Assembly (NCBI GenBank): GCA_016794735.1
Contig: JAEUJK010000259.1
Location: 1-9,783 of the forward strand
DNA: 9,783 bases
Direction of reading: 5' to 3'
Source of the DNA: Gemmatimonadota bacterium
GTDB taxonomy: Bacteria > Gemmatimonadota > Gemmatimonadetes > Gemmatimonadales > Gemmatimonadaceae
The notes under the pieces were generated by a model. It did not search any database and was not told where the DNA came from. It worked only from the letters and a program-made list of their open reading frames with translations. Below, one piece after another: positions 1-6,387 of the stretch (positions are counted from its first letter, which is position 1; every line of letters begins with the position of its first letter). The position numbers and the translations under genes were made by a program.

Positions 1-402
1 CGGCGTCGATCGCTGGTCGACGACCACGGCGCCTGGCACCGGCGCCTGGCCCAACCGTTCGACGAGCGCGACGGTGTCGAGGGCGCTCGTTCCCGCGGTG
101 GCGGCCGCGACCAGCTGCTCCAGCGCGTCGGCCCCCTCGAACAGGAGGTCCAGGGTGGCGCGGTCCAGCGGTTGGTTGCCGCTCCTTATCGCGTCGAGCC
201 GGCTCTCGATCGCGTGGCTCAGCTCCGCGACCGGGGCATATCCCATCGCGCCAGCCATCCCCTTGATGGTGTGCACCGACCGGAACAGCGCATCGATCGG
301 GTCGCGGCGGTTCGGGTCCGCCTCCAGGTCCACCAGCGCGTGTTCGATCGCCGTGAGGTGATCGCGGCTCTCGGAGACGAAGAGGTCGCGATAGCGCGAC
401 AC
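1..402 (-). CDS. cheA: Chemotaxis histidine kinase CheA, N-terminal part (runs off the left edge)
   Basis: Only the first 134 codons are in the window, and the frame is open to base 1. They form an HPt (phosphotransfer) domain: the motif HTIKGMAGAMG has the phospho-accepting histidine at residue 44, followed by an ELSHAIESRLD helix typical of CheA P1 domains. CheA autophosphorylates in the receptor array and passes phosphate from this histidine to CheY. The kinase, dimerisation and CheW-like domains would lie beyond the left edge. The start is GTG at 402. It is the first usable start after the in-frame TAA that ends cheY, so a longer N-terminus is excluded. Spacing to cheY is only 15 bases. 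The family call is firm; whether the rest of the gene is intact cannot be seen. Confidence 0.93.
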   Translation of the reverse strand, partial: MSRYRDLFVSESRDHLTAIEHALVDLEADPNRRDPIDALFRSVHTIKGMAGAMGYAPVAELSHAIESRLDAIRSGNQPLDRATLDLLFEGADALEQLVAAATAGTSALDTVALVERLGQAPVPGAVVVDQRSTP

Positions 403-417
403 GGCGGCTTTCCCGCC
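403..417 (-). promoter_or_regulatory. Small perfect hairpin filling the cheY-cheA spacer
   Basis: On the coding strand the 15 bases between the cheY stop and the cheA GTG read GGCGG-GAAAG-CCGCC. This is a perfect 5-bp GC stem with a 5-base purine loop. The only purine-rich, Shine-Dalgarno-like bases available to cheA (GGGAAAG) are in or beside the loop. It could modulate cheA initiation or its coupling to cheY. There is no U-tract, so it is not a terminator. It may also be chance in GC-rich DNA. Confidence 0.35.
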
Positions 418-780
418 TTAGCCCAGGACCCGCTGGACCGCTTCGAGCACCCGGCTCGGCTGGAACGGCTTCACGACGAAGTCGCGCGCCCCGGCCTGGA
501 TTGCCTCCACGACCAACGCTTGCTGTCCCATCGCGCTGCACATCAGCACGCGGGCGCCCGGATCGCGCTGGGTGATCGCGCGCACGGCGTCGATCCCGCC
601 CATGTCCGGCATCACGATGTCCATCGTGACGAGGTCGGGCTTCAGCTCTTCGTAGCGCTGGACGGCTTGTGCGCCGGTTTCGGCCTCGCCGACGATCTCG
701 AACCCGGCCTGCGACAGGATGTCGCCCAGCATGGTCCGCATGAAGATCGCGTCGTCACAGATCAGTACTGAGTGGCTCAC
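418..780 (-). CDS. cheY: Chemotaxis response regulator CheY (single receiver domain)
   Basis: This 120-residue protein is a stand-alone receiver domain, the usual CheY length, with no output domain. It receives phosphate from CheA and carries the signal to the flagellar switch. The landmarks are in place: acidic pair D9-D10, phospho-acceptor D54 in VTMDIVMPDM, S82 at the conserved Ser/Thr position in LMCSAMG, and K104 in FVVKPF. The start is GTG at 780, with a good AGGGGGA Shine-Dalgarno six bases upstream. The gene lies 39 bases after cheW and 15 bases before cheA, so it belongs to a cheW-cheY-cheA set. A receiver domain alone cannot prove a chemotaxis role, but this context makes CheY the best call. 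Confidence 0.93.
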   Translation of the reverse strand: MSHSVLICDDAIFMRTMLGDILSQAGFEIVGEAETGAQAVQRYEELKPDLVTMDIVMPDMGGIDAVRAITQRDPGARVLMCSAMGQQALVVEAIQAGARDFVVKPFQPSRVLEAVQRVLG

Positions 781-786
781 GGTCGG

Positions 787-793
787 TCCCCCT
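787..793 (-). promoter_or_regulatory. Ribosome binding site of cheY
   Basis: The coding strand reads AGGGGGA, six bases before the GTG at 780. It is one of the clearest Shine-Dalgarno sequences in the window and decides the cheY start. cheY is also preceded by the longest gap here (39 bases), so it probably initiates independently rather than by coupling to cheW. Confidence 0.6.
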
Positions 794-819
794 GACGGCG
801 ACCGCGACGTCGCCCCGCC

Positions 820-1245
820 CTATGCGAGCGACTGCGTCGCGAGTTCGCGCACGTCAACCTCAAGGACGACCGCGTCGGCGAAATGTCCCACCTCGCGGAT
901 GAGCCCGCCCGGACCCTGCCCCTTCAGCAGCTTGCTTACCCTTCCCTCATCCGGATCGACCGAGATGACCTCCCGGACCTCCTCCACCAGGAGCCCGAAA
1001 TTCCGGCCCTCGACCGCGAGCACCACCACCTCGACCATCTCTCCCTCGGTGGGGCCCCCGCCGAGCTTGACCGCGAGGTCGACGATCGGGAGGAGCTGCC
1101 CGCGCAGGTTGATCAGCCCGCGCACCTCGGGGCCGGCGCCTGGAATCCGGACCGTGGGGAGCATGGCGGTGATCTCCCTCACACAATCGGCATCCAACGC
1201 GTAGGTCACCGCGCCGCTCGAGACCAGGAGAAGCTGTCGACTCAC
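820..1245 (-). CDS. cheW: Chemotaxis coupling protein CheW
   Basis: This 141-residue single-domain CheW-like protein has the usual size of the family. CheW links chemoreceptors to CheA in the membrane-associated array. The core signature is clear: an N-terminal strand QLLLVSSGAVTYALDADCV, a VRIPGAGPEVRGLINLRG segment with the family hallmark NLRGQLLPIVDLAVKLG at about residues 46-62, and a C-terminal strand pair around LLVEEVREV. The start is GTG at 1245, overlapping the rluD stop as GTGA. A GAGGG lies nine bases upstream inside rluD, so translation is probably coupled to rluD. No receptor gene is visible, so the signal sensed is unknown. Confidence 0.92.
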   Translation of the reverse strand: MSRQLLLVSSGAVTYALDADCVREITAMLPTVRIPGAGPEVRGLINLRGQLLPIVDLAVKLGGGPTEGEMVEVVVLAVEGRNFGLLVEEVREVISVDPDEGRVSKLLKGQGPGGLIREVGHFADAVVLEVDVRELATQSLA

Positions 1246-2246
1246 GGCTCGGCGCCCTCGTTGAAGAAGCCGAGGTCATCGAGTGGGTCTGCGGCATCCA
1301 GGATGGACGGGTCCCTCGCCACCGCGGAGAGGGTGGCCTTGAGGTCCGCCGGCAACGGCGAGCGGAAGTCCATGTCCGCGCCGGACGCCGGGTGGCGGAA
1401 TCGCAGCCGCGCGGCATGCAGGAAATGGCGCCCGGCTGGCAACTTCACCAGCCGACGACCACCACCACCGCCGTAGACGTCGTCCCCAACCACGGGATGC
1501 CCCAGGTGCGACAGGTGGACGCGAATCTGGTGCGTCCGGCCGGTGTGCAGGTGCGCTCGCAGCAGGTCGACGCTGTCGTACCGGGCGAGGCGCACGAACG
1601 TGGTCTTCGCCGCCTTTCCGGTGCGCACCACAGCCATGCGCTGGCGATTGCGCGGATCGCGCGCAAGCGGCTGGTCCACGTCGACACGGTCCGACTCCAG
1701 GTGGCCCCAGGCGAGCGCCGCATAGCGACGCACGATCTCGCGACGCGTCAGGGCATCGCCGAGGATCCGGTGCGCCCGTTCGGTGCGCGCGATGAGGAGG
1801 AGCCCGGAGGTGTCCTTGTCGAGCCGGTGCACGAGCCCTGCGCGTTCCGCCCCGCCAAGCTCGGACAGCGGGCCGCCACGCCCCGCCAGGGCGTTGACCA
1901 CCGTCCCCTCCCAGTGACCAGGGGCCGGATGCACCACCATCCCGGCCGCCTTGTCGATCACCAGCAGTTCCTCGTCCTCGTAGACGACCGCGAGCGGCAG
2001 GTCCTGCGGGATCACGGCCCGACCGGCGGGGGCCGGCACCTCGACCACCACGACGTCACCGGCCGTTGGCTTGTAGGCTGCCTTCTCGCGCCGTCCGTTC
2101 ACCAGGACGCGCGCCTCGGCCACCCATGTGGCGGCCTGCGTGCGCGAGACGTCGAGATGGCGCGCCACCAACAGGTCGAGGCGGACATCGCTGTCCGCCT
2201 CGACGGGAATCGTGTGTGACGTGCCCGTCCCGGGCACCGCGCTCAT
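1242..2246 (-). CDS. rluD: RluA/RluD-family 23S rRNA pseudouridine synthase
   Basis: The 334-residue protein converts uridine to pseudouridine in RNA. RluD-type members modify helix 69 of 23S rRNA in the cytoplasm. An S4 RNA-binding domain occupies about residues 20-70 (RLDLLVARHL...RVLVNG), followed by the catalytic domain with the nucleophile D143 in HRLDKDTSGLLL and the late motif LHTGRTHQIRVHLSHLGHPVVGD at 233-255. The ATG at 2246 overlaps the lspA stop (ATGA) and gives the normal RluD length. The same frame stays open upstream but reads arginine- and glycine-rich nonsense under lspA. The tail after residue 300 is variable and ends at cheW (GTGA overlap). RluD is the best subfamily guess because S4 is present and lspA is next door; the exact target uridines are inferred. 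Confidence 0.9.
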   Translation of the reverse strand: MSAVPGTGTSHTIPVEADSDVRLDLLVARHLDVSRTQAATWVAEARVLVNGRREKAAYKPTAGDVVVVEVPAPAGRAVIPQDLPLAVVYEDEELLVIDKAAGMVVHPAPGHWEGTVVNALAGRGGPLSELGGAERAGLVHRLDKDTSGLLLIARTERAHRILGDALTRREIVRRYAALAWGHLESDRVDVDQPLARDPRNRQRMAVVRTGKAAKTTFVRLARYDSVDLLRAHLHTGRTHQIRVHLSHLGHPVVGDDVYGGGGGRRLVKLPAGRHFLHAARLRFRHPASGADMDFRSPLPADLKATLSAVARDPSILDAADPLDDLGFFNEGAEP

Positions 2247-2764
2247 GTGGCCCCGGATGGTCCGGTGCCTAACGCCGCCGCGCGCGCGGCCGCCCGGTCC
2301 TCGCCCCACAACACGAGCGCCAGGAGCACGGCACCGACCGACACCGCCATGTCCGCCACGTTGAAGGTCGGCCACCGGGCTGCGCCGATCCCGACGTCGA
2401 TGAAGTCCACGACGCCACGCGGCGAGATGATGCGGTCCACGAGGTTGCCCAGGGCCCCGGCCGTCACGAGCGCCACCGCGGTCGTGCGCCAGTGATCGCC
2501 CGGCTTCGTGTCGCGGTACAGGTTGGCGAGGATGAACAGGGCCGCCACCGTGAGCGCCATGAAGATCCAGCGCGAATACGGGCCGAGGTGCAGCCCGAAG
2601 GCTGCACCCGGGTTGTAGACCAGCGTCCATCGGAGGGTGTTCCCGAGGACCTCGCGCGGCACATAGAGCACCAGCACCTGCTCGGCGATCGCCTTCGTGA
2701 CCCGATCGGCCACGACGAGCACCGCCACCAGCGGGACGAACAGGGCGAGCTTACTTCTTGGCAT
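2243..2764 (-). CDS. lspA: Lipoprotein signal peptidase (signal peptidase II)
   Basis: This integral inner-membrane aspartyl protease cleaves the signal peptide of prolipoproteins after lipid attachment to the cysteine. At 173 residues it has the family length. Four hydrophobic segments are visible at about 5-25, 65-82, 95-112 and 138-154. Conserved blocks are VYNPGAAFG (49-57), GALGNLVDRI (103-112), VVDFID (118-123) and PTFNVADM (132-139). The catalytic aspartates are most likely D120 and D138. The ATG at 2764 is chosen because the sequence upstream (arginine- and serine-rich) does not look like LspA and a GAGG lies just before it. The first 14 bases overlap the end of the dksA-like gene. 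The stop overlaps the rluD start. A short alanine-rich tail follows the last helix. Confidence 0.93.
   Translation of the reverse strand: MPRSKLALFVPLVAVLVVADRVTKAIAEQVLVLYVPREVLGNTLRWTLVYNPGAAFGLHLGPYSRWIFMALTVAALFILANLYRDTKPGDHWRTTAVALVTAGALGNLVDRIISPRGVVDFIDVGIGAARWPTFNVADMAVSVGAVLLALVLWGEDRAAARAAALGTGPSGAT
2267..2275 (+). repeat. GCCTAACGC 9-mer, copy 1 (inside lspA)
   Basis: This is an exact copy of GCCTAACGC. On the coding strand it reads GCG-TTA-GGC (Ala-Leu-Gly) near the lspA C-terminus and so supplies one of only five TTA leucine codons in the window's genes. Confidence 0.6.
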
Positions 2765-3167
2765 CTTCCTCTTTCTGCTTGCACTTGATGCAATACCGCG
2801 CGTGCGGCAGCGCATCGAGCCGCTCGAAGGCGATCTCGTCCCCGCAGCTGTGGCACTTCCCGAACGTCTCGGGAGACTTGTACAGGCGTCGCAGCGCCTG
2901 GTCGATGTGCCAGAGGAAACGCCCCTCCTGGCTCGCGAAGAGGAAGGCCTTTTCCCGCTCCATGGCGTCGGTGCCCTGGTCCGCCATGTGGAACGAATAG
3001 GCGCTCAGGTCGCCGTCTGCCGACTGTGGCGTGGCCCCGAAGACGTCATCGTAGTGGCCCAACTCCTTCATGACCCGCCGACGCTCCTCGAGCAACCGCT
3101 TCTCGAAGTGCTGGAGGTTCTTCTTGCTCATCGCCTTCGGCTTCTTGGCACCGGCAGGAGTCGACAT
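2751..3167 (-). CDS. DksA/TraR-family C4 zinc-finger protein (YlyA-like position)
   Basis: The 138-residue protein has a basic N-terminus, a helical coiled-coil region (about 18-37 and 66-98) and a C-terminal four-cysteine zinc finger: C105-x2-C108 and C126-x2-C129 (CHSCG...CIKCK). Family members bind in the RNA polymerase secondary channel and alter promoter response, often with ppGpp. The acidic tip reads MADQGTDAME instead of the DxxDxA of E. coli DksA, so it belongs to the shorter TraR/YteA/YlyA-like branch and may not act as classical DksA. The start at 3167 lies four bases after the ileS stop. An alternative ATG at 3131 (MSKKNLQHF) would remove 12 lysine-rich residues, and neither has a convincing ribosome binding site. 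The position between ileS and lspA matches ylyA of Bacillus. Confidence 0.85.
   Translation of the reverse strand: MSTPAGAKKPKAMSKKNLQHFEKRLLEERRRVMKELGHYDDVFGATPQSADGDLSAYSFHMADQGTDAMEREKAFLFASQEGRFLWHIDQALRRLYKSPETFGKCHSCGDEIAFERLDALPHARYCIKCKQKEEDAKK
2765..2772 (-). promoter_or_regulatory. Ribosome binding site deciding the lspA start
   Basis: The coding strand reads AGAGGAAG immediately before the ATG at 2764, inside the last codons of the dksA-like gene. The GAGG core is only three bases from the start, which is short. It is nevertheless the only purine-rich tract near the point where LspA-like sequence begins, and supports this start over the in-frame ATG at 2815. Confidence 0.45.
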
Positions 3168-3171
3168 CGTT

Positions 3172-6100
3172 CTACTGATCCACGATGAGGGCAACGCGCA
3201 CCTGGAGTCCATCGAGCTCCACGAGCTGCGCCGCGACGTGTCCCGGGGCGTGCCCCTCACCCACCTGCAGGTGAGACGCCAACACCTCCCCGGACATCCA
3301 TTCAATATACTCCGAAGTGGAAGCTTCGATCTCCGGGTCCCCCCAAACCCACAGGCGGATCCGGTCGGAGACGGCAAATCCGGCGTCCTTGCGCATGCGC
3401 TGGACGCGGCTCACGAGCTCCCGCGCCAGCCCTTCCCGGCGCAGCGCCGGGGTCACCGCCGGGTCCAGCGCCACAAAACGTCCCTCGGCCTCCTTCACCA
3501 GGAGGTCGCCGGCAGCCCGCCGGACCACCGTGAGGTCGTCGGGCTCCAGGGTCGCCGCGGCCCCCTCGACGTCGATGGTCACCGGCTCCCCGCGCTCGAA
3601 CTGGCGGACCGCGTCGGAGCTGAGCGCGTTCACCGCCTTCGCGGCCAGCGGGGTCGCCTTGCCGAAGCGCTTGCCTAACGCCTTGAAGTTGGCCTTGGCT
3701 TCGAGCGTCACCAGGTCATCGCCCGACGACGCCAGCACGACCTGCTTGATGTTGAGCTCCGCGGCGAGGATGGGCAGCAGCGATTCCACCGTCGCGGCCC
3801 GGCTGGCCGGCACCACGCACACGGCGCGTCCCAGCGGGCGCCGCACGTTGATCCCCGCCTCCTCACGCGCCGCGCGGCCGAGCCGCGACAACTCGCGCAC
3901 CTCCGCCATCGCCAGCTCCAGCTCGCCCTCGCGGTGAGGGGCCACCGACCGGTAGTCGGTGAGGTGCACCGAACCGCCCTTGAGCTCGCGATAGATCCAG
4001 TCGGAGACAAAGGGGGCGATCGGGGCCAGCAGCCGACAGGTCGTGGCCAGCACCTCGTGCAAGGTCGCGAAGGCCGCCCGGTTGTCGTCGCTGGTGACCT
4101 CGTAGAACCGCGCGCGCGACTGGCGCACGTACCAGTTGGACACATCGTCGACCACAAACTGCATGATGCTGCGGGCCGCGGCCGTGGCATCGAACGCCGT
4201 CAACGCCGCATCCACCGCCGCCTCGACACTCGCCAGGCGCGCCAGGATCCAGCGGTCCATGGCCGGCCGGTCCGCCACGGCGGGCGCGGGCTGCTCTGGC
4301 GTCCACCCGTAGTTCGCATACTGCGCGAAGATGCCGGAGTAGACGTTCTTGAGCGTGACCAGGAAGCCGGCCGCGGTATCACGAATCACCTGCTCGTCGA
4401 ACCGCTTCGACACCCCGAGCGACGACGACGCCACCAGGAAGAGGCGCACGGCATCCGCGCCGTGCCGCTCGACCACCGCGAACGGATCGACCGTGTTGCC
4501 CCGCGACTTGGACATCTTCTGCCCGTTCGCATCGGTCACGAGGTCGTTCACCACGACGGTACGGAACGGTGCGGTCTGTCGCGGGCCCGCGGATGCAGCA
4601 AACGTGTTGTTCGGGAGTGCATCGCCGAGCGCCGTGCCGATCGCCAGCAGCGAGTAGAACCACCCGCGGGTCTGGTCGAGCCCCTCGGCGATGAAGTCCG
4701 CCGGGTACTGCGCCTCGACGACCTCGCGGTTCTCGAACGGGTAGTGCCACTGCGCAAACGGCATGGCCCCCGAATCGAACCAGGCGTCGATCACCTCGGA
4801 CACACGCACCATCGTCCCGGGACACCGGGTGCACGGCCAGGTCCAGCGATCGATGAACGGCTTGTGGGGGTCGAAGTCGGCGGGCAACGGATGCCCCACA
4901 CGCTCCGCGAGCTCGGCGAACGAACCGATCACGTCGCGATGGGTGGATTCCTTGTTGCAGACCCAGACCGGCAACGGCGTCCCCCAGTACCGATCGCGCG
5001 AGATGGCCCAGTCCACGTTGTTGGCCAACCACTCCCCAAACCGCCCGGTGCCGATTTCCTCCGGATGCCAGTCCATCCGCCCATTGCGACGCAGCATCTC
5101 GTCGCGGAGCGCGGTGGTGCGGACGAACTTCGACTCCCGCGCGTAGTAGATCAGCGGGGTCCCGCACCGCCAGCAGTGGGGGTAGTCGTGCGAGAAGACC
5201 TGCGTCTTCCACAGGGCATCGCGCCGCTGCAGTTCCTCGATCAGGATGGGATCCGCGTCCTTGATCCAGCGGCCGCCGACGAGCGGCACATGGTCATCGA
5301 ACGCCCCACGGGCATTGACCGGCTGGAGCATGGCCAGGTCGTGCGCCTGCCCCGTCGCGTAGTCGTCCTGGCCAAAGGCCGGGGCCATGTGGACGATCCC
5401 GCTGCCGTCCGTCGCGGTGACAAAATCGGCGGTGACGATGACCTCGTGGTCGCCGGCGCCTCCAGGGATCGGCACGAGATCGAGCGGCCGACGGTAGCGC
5501 TGCCCGGCCAGGGCGCGCCCATCCATCTGCCACACCACGTCCCACCGGTCCTGGTAGTCCGCCCCGAGCACCGCGGCCGCACGCGCGTCCGCGAGGATCA
5601 GGGTCCAATCCGTGACGCCCTTCTTCTGCAGCTCCACGTACGACAGGTCCGGGTGCACGGCGAGCGCCACGTTGGAGACCAGCGTCCACGGCGTCGTCGT
5701 CCACACCAGCAGGCGGCGGCGCATTCCCCCCTGATGCACCAGGTCCATCGTCACGTAGATCGACGGATCCTCGACCTCCTTGTACCCCAGGGAGAGCTCG
5801 TGCGACGACAGCGCGGTCCCGCATCGCGCACAGTACGGCAGGATCTTGTGGCCACGATAGAGCAGCCCGCGCTCGTGCATGACCTTGAGCGCCCACCATT
5901 CACTCTCGATGTAGTCGTTGGTGTACGTGACGTACGGATGCTCGTAGTCCATCCAGTGGGCGATGCGCTCGCACAGCCGCTCCCACTCGGCCCGGTACGT
6001 CCACACACTCTCGCGGCATCGCTGGTTGAAGGCCTCGACGCCAAGCCGCTCGATGTCCTGCTTGCCGCGGATGCCCAGCGCCTTCTCGACCTCGATCTCC

Positions 6101-6387
6101 ACCGGCAGGCCGTGGGTATCCCACCCCGCCTTGCGGGGCACATGGTGCCCGTGCATCGCGCGATGACGGCAGAAGAGGTCCTTCACCGTGCGAGCAAAAA
6201 CGTGGTGGATCCCCGGGCGACCGTTGGCCGTCGGCGGGCCATCGAAGAAGATCCACGGCGCTCCCTGACGCCGCAGCTCGAGCTGCCGCTCGAACAAGCG
6301 TTCAGCACGCCACCAGCCCAGGACCTCCTGCTCGAGGTCGTCCGCGCGACGATCCGGGGCGAGCGGGCGGAACCGGGGGGTCGTCAC
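3172..6387 (-). CDS. ileS: Isoleucyl-tRNA synthetase, type 2-like, with swapped GXHH signature
   Basis: The 1071-residue cytosolic enzyme charges tRNA-Ile. The class I signature is at residues 59-62 but reads GIHH (in NGRPGIHHVFARTVKD) instead of HxGH. KMSKS is intact at 624-628. The editing domain spans about 180-400, with WTTTPWTL (229-236) and GSGIVHMAPAFGQDDY (328-343). Paired cysteines occur at CARC (186-189), CWRC (405-408) and CTRC (519-522). An anticodon-binding domain follows and a long C-terminal region ends in VRVALIVDQ. Length and motifs fit type 2 (eukaryote-like) IleS, which is often mupirocin-tolerant. The GTG at 6387 overlaps the phosphorylase stop as GTGA and has GGAG five bases upstream. 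The in-frame ATG at 6495 would add 36 residues of low-quality sequence under the phosphorylase, so I rejected it. Confidence 0.97.
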   Translation of the reverse strand: MTTPRFRPLAPDRRADDLEQEVLGWWRAERLFERQLELRRQGAPWIFFDGPPTANGRPGIHHVFARTVKDLFCRHRAMHGHHVPRKAGWDTHGLPVEIEVEKALGIRGKQDIERLGVEAFNQRCRESVWTYRAEWERLCERIAHWMDYEHPYVTYTNDYIESEWWALKVMHERGLLYRGHKILPYCARCGTALSSHELSLGYKEVEDPSIYVTMDLVHQGGMRRRLLVWTTTPWTLVSNVALAVHPDLSYVELQKKGVTDWTLILADARAAAVLGADYQDRWDVVWQMDGRALAGQRYRRPLDLVPIPGGAGDHEVIVTADFVTATDGSGIVHMAPAFGQDDYATGQAHDLAMLQPVNARGAFDDHVPLVGGRWIKDADPILIEELQRRDALWKTQVFSHDYPHCWRCGTPLIYYARESKFVRTTALRDEMLRRNGRMDWHPEEIGTGRFGEWLANNVDWAISRDRYWGTPLPVWVCNKESTHRDVIGSFAELAERVGHPLPADFDPHKPFIDRWTWPCTRCPGTMVRVSEVIDAWFDSGAMPFAQWHYPFENREVVEAQYPADFIAEGLDQTRGWFYSLLAIGTALGDALPNNTFAASAGPRQTAPFRTVVVNDLVTDANGQKMSKSRGNTVDPFAVVERHGADAVRLFLVASSSLGVSKRFDEQVIRDTAAGFLVTLKNVYSGIFAQYANYGWTPEQPAPAVADRPAMDRWILARLASVEAAVDAALTAFDATAAARSIMQFVVDDVSNWYVRQSRARFYEVTSDDNRAAFATLHEVLATTCRLLAPIAPFVSDWIYRELKGGSVHLTDYRSVAPHREGELELAMAEVRELSRLGRAAREEAGINVRRPLGRAVCVVPASRAATVESLLPILAAELNIKQVVLASSGDDLVTLEAKANFKALGKRFGKATPLAAKAVNALSSDAVRQFERGEPVTIDVEGAAATLEPDDLTVVRRAAGDLLVKEAEGRFVALDPAVTPALRREGLARELVSRVQRMRKDAGFAVSDRIRLWVWGDPEIEASTSEYIEWMSGEVLASHLQVGEGHAPGHVAAQLVELDGLQVRVALIVDQ
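3673..3681 (+). repeat. GCCTAACGC 9-mer, copy 2 (inside ileS)
   Basis: This is an exact copy, again read on the coding strand as GCG-TTA-GGC (Ala-Leu-Gly, in FKALGKRFG near the IleS C-terminus). The flanking bases differ from those of copy 1, so the conserved unit is about nine bases. Confidence 0.6.
6202..6213 (-). other. IleS class I signature motif in GXHH form
   Basis: These four codons encode Gly-Ile-His-His (IleS residues 59-62), at the position where class I synthetases normally have His-x-Gly-His. The flanks (PPTANGRP before, VFARTVKD after) align with the normal motif neighbourhood, so the first and third residues are truly exchanged and the motif is not merely displaced. Confidence 0.85.

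Noticed and set aside
804..813. Perfect 10-bp palindrome GCGACGTCGC in the cheW-cheY gap
   Set aside because: It could be an operator, but such palindromes are not rare in GC-rich DNA. There is no second copy nearby and no U-tract to make it a terminator.
172..2219. Plus-strand open frames at 172-771, 883-1476 and 1392-2219
   Set aside because: Each mirrors a confident minus-strand gene (cheA/cheY, cheW, rluD) and has an Arg/His-rich composition without domains or ribosome binding sites.
2247..2630. Longer rluD from the ATG at 2630
   Set aside because: The added 128 residues are out-of-frame lspA sequence. The ATG at 2246 gives a normal RluD N-terminus with the S4 domain and an ATGA overlap.
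3304..3309. TATATT box on the coding strand inside the end of ileS, a possible promoter for the dksA-like gene
   Set aside because: The -10-like hexamer is good, but the position 17 bases upstream (AGATCG) has no resemblance to a -35 box. The bases are explained by the codons for SEYIEW.
3168..3377. Longer dksA-like gene from the ATG at 3377
   Set aside because: The extra 70 residues are read out of frame through the conserved end of ileS and are unlike any DksA N-terminus.
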